Positions 35,740 to 46,324 of a stretch of DNA of 64,000 nt are shown here, piece after piece. The position numbers and the translations under genes were made by a program. The notes beneath the pieces are model-generated. The model was not told the origin of the DNA. It saw nothing but the letters and a program-made list of their open reading frames with translations, and did no database searches. Position 1 is the stretch's first letter. Each line of letters begins with the position of its first letter. This DNA is from Bidens hawaiensis (lineage: Eukaryota; Streptophyta; Magnoliopsida; Asterales; Asteraceae), in the NCBI GenBank assembly GCA_021521415.1, contig JAIQDT010000107.1:248001-312000 (forward strand). Reading direction: 5' to 3'.

Positions 35740-36220
35740 GTTCCAAAATGAGCTTCATCGTCAGAGGAGGTTTATCATAGTACACACAATGATTCATTGA
35801 CATCCTAACAATCTGGTGGTCCAACAATCAGTGTCCCAAACCAAGATTCTCCCAGCCTGACTCCTGAGGTAAGTAATTCTGAATCACATGAAGATATGCA
35901 AAATCAAGAATCTTATGAAAATATTGATATAAGTAATAACCATGAGACAGAAATAGAACAAACAATGCATGAGGAACAAGTTGAGCTAATACAAGAAAAA
36001 TAAATAGAAGAAACAGCCGAAAGATATGTTTTACCACCAAGAGTCAACAGAGGGGTCTGCCTAAACAATACTCTCTAGAGAAACAAGTCAAGACATATAT
36101 GTATCCCATGGAAAATATGGCAAAGAAAAACTTATCTGAAGAAGCTAATGCCTTTACTTCTTCTCTATATGTTGAACAAATTCCAACCTCCATGGAAGAA
36201 GCCCTAGATTCGAAATGATG
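35740..36220 (+). pseudogene. Copia Pol relic, integrase-RT linker
   Basis: Broken plus-strand coding sequence: a polar linker (SVPNQDSPSLTPEVSNSESH) and then YVLPPRVNRG, NLSEEANAFTSSLYVEQIPT and SMEEALDSK. The last block is the conserved start of the copia RT region (compare ...EPxxFxEALxDxxW). It stops at about 36220, where an inverted fragment begins, and continues at about 36556. Several stops are present. Confidence 0.6.
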
Positions 36221-36555
36221 TACTTGATAATCCATTTATTTTATTATTTTATTTTCTAACACTCCCCCCCCCCCTCAAGTTAAGTAGTGTGATCTCCATT
36301 GTTCAATTTGTCTAGACATGTGTTGAAGATTTTACGTTGACGGCTTTGGTTAAGATATATGCTAAATGGTCTTCTGATCGAACGAAAGGTAGAACTATAA
36401 ATCCTGCTTCAAGTTTTTCTTTGATGATTTTCCTGTCGACCTCCACATGCTTTGTGCGATCGTGTTGAACATGATTTTATGAGATTTGTATTGCAGCTTT
36501 GTTATCACACATGATCCTACTCGCTTTGTTCTCGGAAAAACCGATCTCGATGAGA
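36221..36555 (-). repeat. Inverted copy of the copia 3' end inside its own RT
   Basis: On the minus strand this piece reads RNase H C-terminus (MCDNKAAIQIS, QHDRTKHVEVDR), then PPT at 36276-36262, then the first 40 or so bases of the LTR from 36261 (TGTTAGAAAATAAAAT). The same order lies on the plus strand at 37764-38005. The fragment interrupts the RT exactly between SMEEALDSK and AMDVEMKALMKN. Confidence 0.7.
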
Positions 36556-37948
36556 ACTTGTGCAATGGATGTAGAGATGAAAGCATTAATGAAAAATAAC
36601 ACATGGGAAAAGAGTGTTCTTCCTTAAAAAAACCAGTAGGATGTCGTTGGGTCTTTACAATTAAATATAAACCAGATAGAACTATTGAAAGATATAAAGC
36701 AAGCCTAGTGGCTAAGGGCTATACCCAAACGCACGGGGTTGACTACTCTTAGATGTTCTCTCATGTAGCCAAGATTAATACGATCCGCATACTAATTTCG
36801 ATCGATGTGAATGAAGGATGACCTCTTCATCAATTTGATGTTAAATATGCCTTCCAACATGGAGAGTTAAAAGAAGAAGTGCATATGGAAGCCCCACCAG
36901 GATTTGCAGAAAAATTCAAGACAAAGGAAGTATTTCGGTTAAAAATTCTATATACGGGCTGAAAAAATCTCCTCGATCTTGGTTTGGGAGATTTACTCTA
37001 GTGATGAGAATGATCATACATTGTTCCTTAACCGGAGAGGTAAGATTATAACTTTTTTATTATATATGTCAATGACATGATTGTTACAGGAAACGAGGAG
37101 AAAGAAATGAAGAATTTAAAGGAAAATTTGTTCACGGAATTTGAAATGAAGGACTTGGGAAGACTTAAGTACTTTCTTTGAATTGAGGTACTAAGGTCTA
37201 AGCAAGGGATCTTTATATGTCAAAATAAATACGTTCTTGATCTTCTAGCCGAGACAGGGATGATCGATTGCAGCCAGCAAACACTCCAATAATGGTAAAT
37301 CATAAACTCCATATGGAAGAAGATGCAGAATTAACAAACAAAGAAAGATACCAATGGTTGGTGGGTAAACTTATATACCTCTAACACACTCGTCCAGATA
37401 TTGCATATGCGGTTGGGGTAATCAGTAAGTTCAGGCACCAACCTCAAGTAACTCACATGGAAGCAGTATTGACGATTATCAGATATCTTAAAGGAACAGC
37501 AGGCCATGGGGTTGTCTTCCAACCAAATAAACATTTAAAAGTCCAGTTGTACACTGATGCAGACTGGACATGAGATGAATACGATCGTAGATCAACATTA
37601 GGATACTTTACTCTTGTTGGTGGAAATCTGGTTACGTGGAAAAGCAAAAAAAACAAAAGGTGGTAGCATTATCAAGGGCCTAAGCTGAGTTTCGAGGGAT
37701 TGCACGAGGCATCTTAGAGGTACTATGGATACGTAAACTTCTCACTGGGAACGCCTCATCAATACAATCGCACAAAGCATGTGGAGGTCGACGAGAACAC
37801 AATCAAAGAAAAACTTGAAGCGGGAATTATAATGCTACCTTTTGTTCGATCAGAAGACCAATTAGCAGATATCTTAACCAAAGCCGTCAACGGAAGAATC
37901 TTCAACACATGTCTAGACAAGTTTAACATAGAGATCCCACGACTCAAC
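36556..37948 (+). pseudogene. Copia reverse transcriptase and RNase H relic
   Basis: Plus-strand RT blocks: AMDVEMKALMKNNTWE, GCRWVFTIKYKPD, YKASLVAKGYTQTHGVDYS, FDVKYAF, EEVHMEAPPGF, and the active site YVNDMIVTGN, in which the usual second position of the YVDD box is Asn. RNase H pieces follow, ending in QLADILTKAVN at about 37858-37890. More than ten stops and several frameshifts. The PPT is at 37949-37959 and the LTR start TGTTTGAAAA at 37960. No gag or upstream LTR is present, so this is a truncated old copy. Confidence 0.8.
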
Positions 37949-38200
37949 TTGAGGGGGAGTGTTTGAAAATAAAATAATAAAATAAATGGATCATCAAATA
38001 TGTCATATCCATTTAAAGAAGATTTGACAACCATATCTAAGAAATTCTTGGACCGTTGCTACACTATCAAAAAAGGATTTCCTGTCGTACTGATTACTTT
38101 CCTTTTTAGTTGATAGCTTTCATGTATTTATTCTTTTGTTTTTCTTTGTAAAAGTAAGGCTCAAAAAGCAATACAAATAAATTAATAGTCCGTGATATCT
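37949..38200 (+). repeat. PPT and start of copia 3' LTR
   Basis: ttgagggggag at 37949-37959 precedes TGTTTGAAAATAAAATAATA at 37960. The LTR end could not be recognised; the sequence drifts into AT-rich DNA. From about 38200 to 38640 I see nothing identifiable. Confidence 0.6.
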
Positions 38201-38645
38201 TCTTTAAAGAATTACTAATCTTTATATGAATGATACAATGAGCCATCTTCTTTAAAAATAAGCTAAGTACCCTAGATTTGACTTAGCCCAAAAAGTTTTG
38301 GTCAACTCATTGCACCCCCACATGTGCACCTAACTCCAAATAAAATATGTGTCCACATCTAACATTAATATTATGATATTAATATTAGCATGACAAACCA
38401 AGATTTCTTTTCCTATTCTGTTCATTCTAGAATCAAAGCTCGAGGGAGGGCAAGACTCGAGAGATTGTCACATATAACTTCAAATGACATAAAGTGAAAA
38501 ACCACATTCGTTGATTGGATTATCAATATACAATTCCACATGATATGCTTATACGTGAACAAACCAAATGCTCTTGGCACCCACAGTCATATAGATTCCA
38601 TTTACATCGTGGACATAGTTAAAAAATTAATAAAAAAGGGTTTTA

Positions 38646-38647
<2 letters not shown>

Positions 38648-38708
<61 letters not shown>
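38648..38708. repeat. (TA)n microsatellite
   Basis: About 30 TA dinucleotides, ending at the ggatggttcatacgagaagtg stretch described next. Confidence 0.97.
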
Positions 38709-38710
<2 letters not shown>

Positions 38711-38752
38711 GATGGTTCATACGAGAAGTGGTATTAGAGCGAGAAGTGAATC
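38709..38752 (+). repeat. Terminal-repeat-like end with paired GAGAAGTG boxes
   Basis: GAGAAGTG, six bases, then GAGCGAGAAGTG, directly after a TA microsatellite. The reverse complement of 44222-44286 has GAGAAGTG, six bases, then GAGTGAGAAGTG, beside a CA/TA microsatellite. The two could be the inverted ends of one 5.6 kb composite insertion or of two related elements. Confidence 0.4.
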
Positions 38753-40259
38753 TCAATCGTTCATTACACAAATCAATGGTTTAAGATATGAAATGGCATT
38801 TTTTTAAATAGTTTGAATACTTGTCCAGATCTTTTATGCTTAAAAGGGCAATATTGTCAATATTGTATAGCCTCACAATAGGTAATGGTGAAATCCCTTG
38901 TTTCACTCCAGAAACGTTTGACATCATAATAACGCAAAACCCGACTCTACCTCTGTAATTGATACACATAATCAACAGGTTTAAAGGATATTGATGCTGT
39001 TTTAGTTGGTTATAAGAAGCAATTGTTCTTCGTTGGTTGTTATCAGAATGATTTGAAGCATAACTGGGGGTTTTTGTAGAGGCTACAGTGACCGAACCCA
39101 ACAATAGGAATCAAGGTATGTTGGATAATTTGTAGAGTATCAACATAATAATGCGTATGCTTGTACTTATTTTAGCTGTAGTTAATTACATAGCCCTACC
39201 CCTAAATTTTTCATTCATTTTTGTGTCTTTTGTTTCGAGAGTTAAATTTGATGCAAAATTAAGGAAAGGATTCCCATTATTATGTTTATGTGTTATTCTA
39301 AAATGATTAAGTTAATGTAATTTTTTTGTTCAGTTAGTAAAATATGGTGTATATGCATAATTATTGAAGAACATGTATGCGGTGTAAGGTAAGAAGTTGA
39401 TGATACAGTGTTTGTTGGGGGGTTATGTTTATGTTTATTTTAATAGTGTGTATACTTCGTTGTATGGTGTAGTTACTACGAACTGATAGTTAGACCAGCT
39501 GTAATCATCTTGTTAGATTGTGTAGTTATTAATAATTGATTATTAAGTGTTGGTGTAATTGCTTGTAACATCCATGTTCTGTATGTTAAATGGTTGATTC
39601 TACTATATCACGGGGATCTCATTTAATAGTGTATTTAGAATGTGGATACATATGGTAGTATTTTATAGTTAGAAATTATTGATGATTAGGAACTGATGTG
39701 TATCATTACATTTATTAGTTAGCGAAGATTGCACCAAACATATAATTAAACAATGGGATTTATGTTTGTGGGTCACACTCACAAGTCCATTATTTCACAA
39801 TGTCCAACAGTAAATTGATTTTACCTTGACTGTTATTGTTTGTAAATACATAATATTGTACTAAATCATTTAAGTTTTAATATATATATTAATTTTAGCT
39901 TGTTATGGGTAAGAAAGAAAAGTGAAAGGATCGCAAAGAAAATATAATTTTTAAGTTTTATGAATGATTCATCCAATTCGGTGGATGATGAATATCTTCT
40001 TATTTGCATGAGGATAACCGTGACCATGATAAAAACCTCTTGTATCCCTTTAAATTTAGGGTTTATATTATGAATTGATATAGTACATATTGTAAAGTAG
40101 TTCATACATGTTGTGTTGGGTGGGTGCAGAAGGAATATTTTATGAGTTACATACGAGATGTCGATCACTCGAATGTGATGCAATGGATGTGTTAGCACTG
40201 AAGGCATACACAAAAAAAATATACATAAAAAAGGACATACTAAAGCATAGACTTATGTT
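38753..40259. other. Gene-free AT-rich interval
   Basis: No reading frame with recognisable content and no clear terminal repeats. Many stops in all frames. Confidence 0.5.
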
Positions 40260-40269
40260 AATTATAAAC

Positions 40270-40770
40270 ACATATCAAGGTACATACATACAAACGTACG
40301 TATGTACATCCCTACATTCTTACGTGCGGACGTACCTATCTGCGGACGTACGCACATGCCTACGTTCATACGTACATGTACCTATATATGTGCACTCATA
40401 TAGTGTATGATGTATGTATGAGTTACATATGATGTGTAGTATGGAATCCGCATTTTTTTCCCAATTAGTGATACACTATAAATTTTTGGTTAGTATATTC
40501 TATTTCATATGTGGAATATAGTTGGTTAATGTGTAGGATATCTTGTATAATGTGTAGGATGTATTATTTCATTCATATGATATAATGTGTAGGGTATGTT
40601 GTATGATGTTAAGGATGCGTTGTTTAATGTTTACAATATGTTGTATGATATGTGTAGGTTATGTTTTATGATTTGTACGATATGTTGGTTAATGTATAAG
40701 ATATGTTTTATGATGTGTATGATGTATTGTTTAATGTGTAGTGTATGTTGTATGATGTGTAGGATGTATT
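40270..40770. repeat. ACGT-rich tract and degenerate tandem repeat
   Basis: At 40280-40380 short tacgtacg/gtacgt steps recur. From about 40500 to 40770 a unit like atgatgtgtaggatgtattg, then tttaatgtgtagtgtatgtt, recurs four or five times with variation. Non-coding. Confidence 0.6.
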
Positions 40771-41474
40771 GAATCATCTGGTAGTTGTTTACAAATGTAG
40801 AAAGATCCACGCAACGTCAATAAAATTGTTAATAGTGCAGACAAAATCGAGGCCAAATTTATCAATGAAAATGAAAGGCTGGTAAAGCAATGTTGGTTCA
40901 GAATTCTTTCAGTTTTGGATTGACACAAGTTTGTTGTGTATGTTTAATTATGAAATTGTTTATGATTTTTGTATTTTTTTCTGGTAACTTACTGTTGATT
41001 GTTATGTATGTGGCCATTTGTTATGTTGGTATAATAGTTTGTTGTGTAGAGAATAATTATTAAAGTGCTTATAAATTACCTATAAATCCACCAGATACGG
41101 CATGTATAAAGAAAAGGAAACGTATTTTCATCTTATATGATGTATCTAAATTTGTTGTAGATTTTCATTAATGGGTTCAAAAAGAAGAAAATAAAATCGA
41201 TTTTTGTTGATCGAATATATTCAAAAAATTGAAGATAAAGTTACACAATAGGAATAAAATATTTGGGTTTAATTAAAGAAAGAAAAAATAGTAAGATTGA
41301 TTAGAATTCGATGTAGGCTTCCATTCGAAAGAAAAAGAAACACATTCAAAAGAATTAAAGGCAGACGATTCAAAATTTGAAAAATATGCGACAAATTAAA
41401 TAATGATAAAAGATAGAATGTAACTAACTATACCTAGTTACTAAAACTATAAACAATTACTTTTTACTATTATG
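40771..41474. other. Gene-free AT-rich interval
   Basis: Long A/T-rich sequence with no coding, RNA or repeat signal that I can support. Confidence 0.5.
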
Positions 41475-42443
41475 TGTAACACCTGGCTTTAGCGGAATAT
41501 GCCCGGGTGCGACGTACAGATTGCCCAAAAGACATGTGACACTATTAAGTGCAATATTATCATTATTTCATTGATGATTCAAATAACAAGTACTTTTGCA
41601 AATAAGAAAAATACAAGGAAATAAACAAGTCAAACACTTTATTATTGATAATCCTATGTCTAGTTTCTTCGCTTGTTTCATCCTCTAATAAGCATACCTG
41701 TAACATATGTATAAAATAATGTCAACTAACTTAATAGTTGGTGAGTTCACACATTTTTTATATAATACATAAAAACCATACAATTTCATGAAACTCGTGA
41801 AAGCAAATAAGGTCCTTTACAATTGAGATTGTGCACCAATGTACTCGGTTAATGAGGCCATTTTCCACTGATAACAACAAGGTCCTGAGTGCAAATGGGG
41901 GCGTATGATCATACTACATTGAAGTAATCCATGAGCAAGTAATATTGAGCAAGTAACAAGTAAGCACACAAGTCCATGTATGAATTGTAGTTTGTAAACA
42001 AAATCATAAAACAATTGGGTTTTTGTAGGATACATATGCTACCCCCAAAACAATAAAAGAGTAAAAAGGGGGTTGTGAGAAACTCACATTTCAAATTGAA
42101 ATGACAACTTTGAAACGAAACGGGAAGCGTGTTATATGAAACCGCATGATCGAATCTCGCGAGCAAAAATAATAAACACAATAATTACTAACTAAACCAT
42201 GGAAAAGTTACACATTTTTAAGGTACGTATATTGTTATTTATAAGTATTTAGTTACACATTTTTAAGTGTATTAATATTTAAGTTAACGGGTTTTTATTA
42301 CTTGTTATTATAATATTACTTATGAGATTTATATTAAATTTGTATATTACAATGTTACGGGATTCTAGTGTTACCGGTGTATTTTCTTTTAGTATAATTG
42401 TTGTATTTTAGAATCTATAAAATTTACGACGAGGTATATATAT

Positions 42444-42832
42444 ATAAGGTTGCTATCATTTAAAAACTCTAAAAAGATTAAGAACTCTTAGGAACCCTAA
42501 ACAACCAAACAATTTTTTAATTTTTTTTATATATTAACATTATTTAAGAGTAGTTTTATCATATTATATATAAAAAATTTTGATTACATATATTAATCAC
42601 AAATTTACATATATGTAAAATTTATGTACTAACAAATTTACATATGTGTAAAACAAAACATAGATATGTATAAAATCTAATTTTCAAAACTGTAATTGTA
42701 GATATATGTATACATAATGATAAAACTACTCTCAAAGAACATTAACACACAAAAAAAATTTATAAAAAATGTTAGTTTTCAAAGGTTCCTTCAAGTTCTT
42801 AAATAATTTAACAGTTTTGTAATGATACTCAT

Positions 42833-42837
<5 letters not shown>
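42444..42837. mobile_element. Foldback MITE bordered by TA repeats
   Basis: The left arm 42444-42562 and right arm 42717-42837 are imperfect inverted repeats of about 120 bases. Both read inward from AGG(T/A)TG to AGAGTAGTTTTATCAT. It is bordered by short TA runs at 42436-42445 and 42836-42871. No coding capacity, so it must be mobilised by a transposase made elsewhere. Confidence 0.7.
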
Positions 42838-42874
<37 letters not shown>

Positions 42875-43055
42875 TATTTATATATTTATTTTTACGAGTT
42901 TTAACGAACGATTTAGGTTTGGTAAAGTTTAGTTTTTGGTTAAAACAATCTAAAATAATTTGTATTTAACTTAATAGTGATTTTATTTAATTTATATTGA
43001 TTTATAAACATATATATAATCTGTTAAAATTAGTAAACATGGTTTAAAAATATAC

Positions 43056-43136
43056 AAAAAAAAATGTGCAGTGGCCCGGGTTCGAACTCGGGTGGGTCTC
43101 CATGGCCATATCTAACGTACACAGCCACTTGACCAA
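43056..43136 (-). ncRNA. tRNA-like Pol III unit (SINE head or tRNA relic)
   Basis: The minus strand has an A-box-like GGTCAAGTGGCTGTG (from 43134), a B-box AGTTCGAACCC (around 43090-43080), then a run of nine T (43064-43056) that could terminate Pol III. The spacing of about 45 bases from A box to B box is like tRNA. The T-arm stem CCCGAG/CCCGGG has one mismatch. The anticodon arm is not convincing, so this is more likely a SINE head or tRNA-derived relic than a working tRNA gene. Confidence 0.4.
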
Positions 43137-43713
43137 ATTGTTAACATTGTTTATTTTAACATTGTTTATAGATGGAAACTAATAATTATAAACAACAACC
43201 CAACTTCATCTTCCCCATCCTAACCCTAGGGTTTCTATTCCCTTAAACCATACCATGTTCGTTAAATTAGAGTTAGGGGTTTTGTTTGCTGGGTCAAAAC
43301 TATGAAAATTAATCTATCAATTACCTCTAAAGATGCCGGAATGAGGTCGAACGGTGTGTTGGCCGGAAACAACTTGGATGAACGATTCAGTGATATTAAC
43401 GAGTTTGTTAGTGTAAAATTTTGTTTGTAGCACGCTTAGAAGGAGATTAGAGTGCTATTTATAGCCTCAATTGATTCGTTGGGTGATTAAACCGAGTTAA
43501 TGAAATATTATTATTATCCGGCGGTTTAGGGTGATTAAAGGATGTTAATTAGGTTGTAAATGATGAAGTTAATCACGTAATAACGTTTAGAATTAGTGGA
43601 GACGGCGTTTGGGTTCAATAACGGATTATAACGAAGTGTATCGGCGATGGATTCCGGTCGCAAGACTGCTGGCCGGAAAAAGTCGACGGGTGGGAAAGGG
43701 GTTGGGGGCTGGG

Positions 43714-43714
<1 letters not shown>

Positions 43715-43758
<44 letters not shown>

Positions 43759-43770
43759 ATTATTATTATA

Positions 43771-43811
<41 letters not shown>
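43715..43811. repeat. (TTA)n microsatellite
   Basis: About 30 TTA/ATT units with two small interruptions (ataattatt). Confidence 0.97.
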
Positions 43812-43812
<1 letters not shown>

Positions 43813-44221
43813 TCTAACTTTCACTTTAAGCCCCTAAACTTCTTAAACATTTGTAAATTGATTTTAAACCTTATTTAATCTTTTACCCTTGAACTTTATA
43901 ATTATGCATAATTGACTAAAACTTGTTATATTTATAATATTCTTAGATTGTTTACGTTTTATATCTGATAGATTTAAACTTTGATTATTTGATAGACTTT
44001 TAAAGCTCGGAGATTTGTTATTTGAACTAATCGAATAAATAATGAACAAATAATAACTATAAATCTCGTAATTAATATTAAATCATAAACGACAAACACA
44101 AATTATTGAAACGACGCATCGGGTCGGTTTAACGAAAACAAATACAAATACAAATAAAAATTGACAAATGTCACATTATGCCCTTAAAATTAAATAAATC
44201 AAAAAGTAAAAAAATAAATTG

Positions 44222-44283
44222 TGATTGGTTAAAATTATTTTTTCGCACTTCTCACTCGAAAAACACTTCTCAAATAAACCAAA

Positions 44284-44286
<3 letters not shown>
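44222..44286 (-). repeat. Terminal-repeat-like end, partner of 38709
   Basis: On the minus strand it reads TTTGAGAAGTG, six bases, then GAGTGAGAAGTG. It is bordered at 44285-44330 by a (CA)n run passing into TA. See the entry at 38709. Confidence 0.4.
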
Positions 44287-44337
<51 letters not shown>

Positions 44338-44338
44338 G
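44285..44338. repeat. (CA)n(TA)n microsatellite
   Basis: About 23 CA dinucleotides followed by four TA, separating two transposon-like ends. Confidence 0.95.
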
Positions 44339-44339
44339 T

Positions 44340-44863
44340 GATTAGGATCTTGTGAGAACTATTTTGAAATTGAGAACTTTGAGAACCATTTTAGGCCATA
44401 AAAAACAATGTTCTTAACAAAAAATAAAAAATATTATTAAACAAAAAAAAATCGAAAATACAAAAAGTAAAAAAACCAAAAATTTTTATTTTTCATCCCG
44501 GTTTTATAAAAAAAATAAAAAAAATTGAAAAAAATCGGTTTATCAAAATTATACACATATGCATAATACATGTATACACATATGTATAATACATGTAAAA
44601 TATCGGTTTAAAAAAATTGAAATAAAATGTATAAAATTTAAAGAAATAAGCATTATATACATGTGTATAATTTTGGTAAACCGATATTTTTTTTCAATTT
44701 TTTTCTTATTTTGTTATGAAACCGTGATGAAAAATAAAATTTTTTGTTGTTTTTATGTTCACTTTTTTTTGTTTTATAATTTTTTTTAAGAAGAGTGTTT
44801 TTTGTAGTTTAAAATGGTTCTCAAAGTTTTCAATTTTAAAAGAGTGTTCACATGATCCTAATC
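44340..44863. mobile_element. Foldback MITE, nearly palindromic throughout
   Basis: Ends GATTAGGATC / GATCCTAATC. The terminal arms 44340-44393 and 44810-44863 pair over about 54 bases (inner end GAGAACCATTTTA). The interior also pairs: aaaatttttatttttcatc at left with gatgaaaaataaaattttt at right, and tcggtttatcaaaattatacac with its inverse. The centre is near 44600. It is bordered by TA-rich microsatellites. No coding capacity. Confidence 0.8.
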
Positions 44864-44869
44864 CTATAC

Positions 44870-46130
44870 ATATACATACATATATATAGTAGTAGAAACC
44901 CACGCGATGCGGCATGGGGCAACAATTTATAACGTTGTATTCAGTTTTTGTTAGTTTAACAATTATATCATGATATATTTCTACAGTACTTTTAGTTTTC
45001 TTTTCATAGGATCGATGTACTATTGCAAATATATATTTGGCACATAGCAGAAATGATTACAGAACTGACCAAATATAGAAACAGACGTCTTAATAGTCCA
45101 TTAACTGGATGCACGGGTCAATCAATCAAACCAAATTACATTATGAATAAAATAGAAATACATACATTATAACTATAAGAATTGCATGAAGTCAAACAAA
45201 ATTAATAAAAATAGAAGTTGGTGTATGTGGTTTTATTAACTATACAACAAATGTAACATATAAAACAACCATTAAACATGCTTAAACACATCTCTAAGCT
45301 ACAAAAGTAATAATAAAATCCAAATATTTCAAATGAAATCTTTATCACTTATTAGTTCAAAATATTCTATACAATCATTCAAGTTGAAAAAATCATGCAA
45401 TAAGATACATATATTTTTAAATAATCTAAGTCTAAAATAGTCATTAGGAGCATCAACAGCCATGTAAAACATCATGTCTTGGAACTCTCACAATATACCG
45501 TCAATACTTGTGTATTGGCCCCACCCATTGCTTGCTAAGCTGCGCTGTATTTTTAGATCATATATTACTACTACAAGCAGGTTGTAGATTCAAATTTAAC
45601 AATTTAAATCTAATCACAAACTAAATGGGTCAACTTTTTAAGACCAAAGATTTTGAACAAAAGCAAAGGTCATTCGGGCAATTTCAAAGTTGTGATTTAA
45701 AAAGGCGAGTCCTTTATTTTCAGTAGTGGCATGGTTCATGAGAAAATCTTTAATGTCAAATAATCAAGTGGTTTCATCTGCAAGTAAAGAACAATCCACA
45801 TGATCAGCTGACTGATAATATATAGAAAATTTAATAGAGAGGATAAATTCACTAAATTAACCTTATCTAACAAACTTAGGCGTACAAGAACAAAATGGCC
45901 ACCTGATTTGAGAAGTGGTTTCTTCACCTACATATATATTGTAAGCCATTTTTATTTACTAAGCCTATTTTTTATGTTAATAAAGTCTCAATAAGCCAAT
46001 ATTATGTTATTAACTTTGAATAAAAGGCAAAACTACCATTTTTATAGAAACTATTGTAGCTTCATGAAACTCACAGGAACAAAACTATACAACGAATACC
46101 TAAAAGCTAAAACCAAAAGGCATATAGCTA
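44870..46130. other. Gene-free AT-rich interval
   Basis: Short possible frames on the minus strand at 45736-45927 have no recognisable domain. Nothing else stands out. Confidence 0.5.
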
Positions 46131-46189
46131 GATGATGTTTAAACAATGATATAGGTTATAAGAAAGAGGTAACTGGACCTGTATGACAA

Positions 46190-46324
46190 AGCTTGCGATC
46201 TCAGAGCCAATACAGTCGTCGGGAATGATTGTTTAATTACTACAGTGGAAGCGAGTAGCTTCAAAAGCACATCCTGGTTTGGAACTGGCACTATAGGAAC
46301 CATTTCGAAAGCAATAGAAATCAT
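46190..46324 (-). pseudogene. Possible oxidoreductase exon fragment
   Basis: The minus strand encodes VPIVPVPNQDVLLKLLAST and, after a frame change, IIPDDCIGSEIASFVIQ followed by a possible donor (CAG/GT). From memory the first block resembles the N-terminal segment of plant quinone oxidoreductase-like proteins (VPVPxPxxNEVLLKLEAxSxNPxDWK). Only one short block matches and the frame is broken. It is at best a captured or decayed exon. Confidence 0.28.

Larger units (their letters stand above)
41475..43650 (-). repeat. Gypsy LTR of the second family, copy 2 (minus strand)
   Basis: Starts TGTAACACCTGGCTTTAGCG and aligns with 27193 onward. A minus-strand TATA box (GGCTATAAATAG, 43464-43453) lies near the right part. 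Nested inside are a foldback MITE (42444-42837) and a tRNA-like unit (43066-43136). The right end is not clear because the sequence runs into a TTA microsatellite. No internal genes of the element are visible. Confidence 0.5.

Noticed and set aside
38540..38737. Tyr-Ile repeat frame
   Set aside because: Translation of the TA microsatellite.
40280..40400. Palindromic tacgtacg steps as a CRISPR-like or operator array
   Set aside because: The units are irregular and degenerate, with no constant spacer length; this is ordinary low-complexity plant DNA.
43066..43136. Functional tRNA gene
   Set aside because: A and B boxes are present but I cannot build convincing acceptor and anticodon stems, and the T stem has a mismatch.
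43609..43878. Poly-Ile and poly-Asn frames on both strands
   Set aside because: Translation of the TTA microsatellite only.
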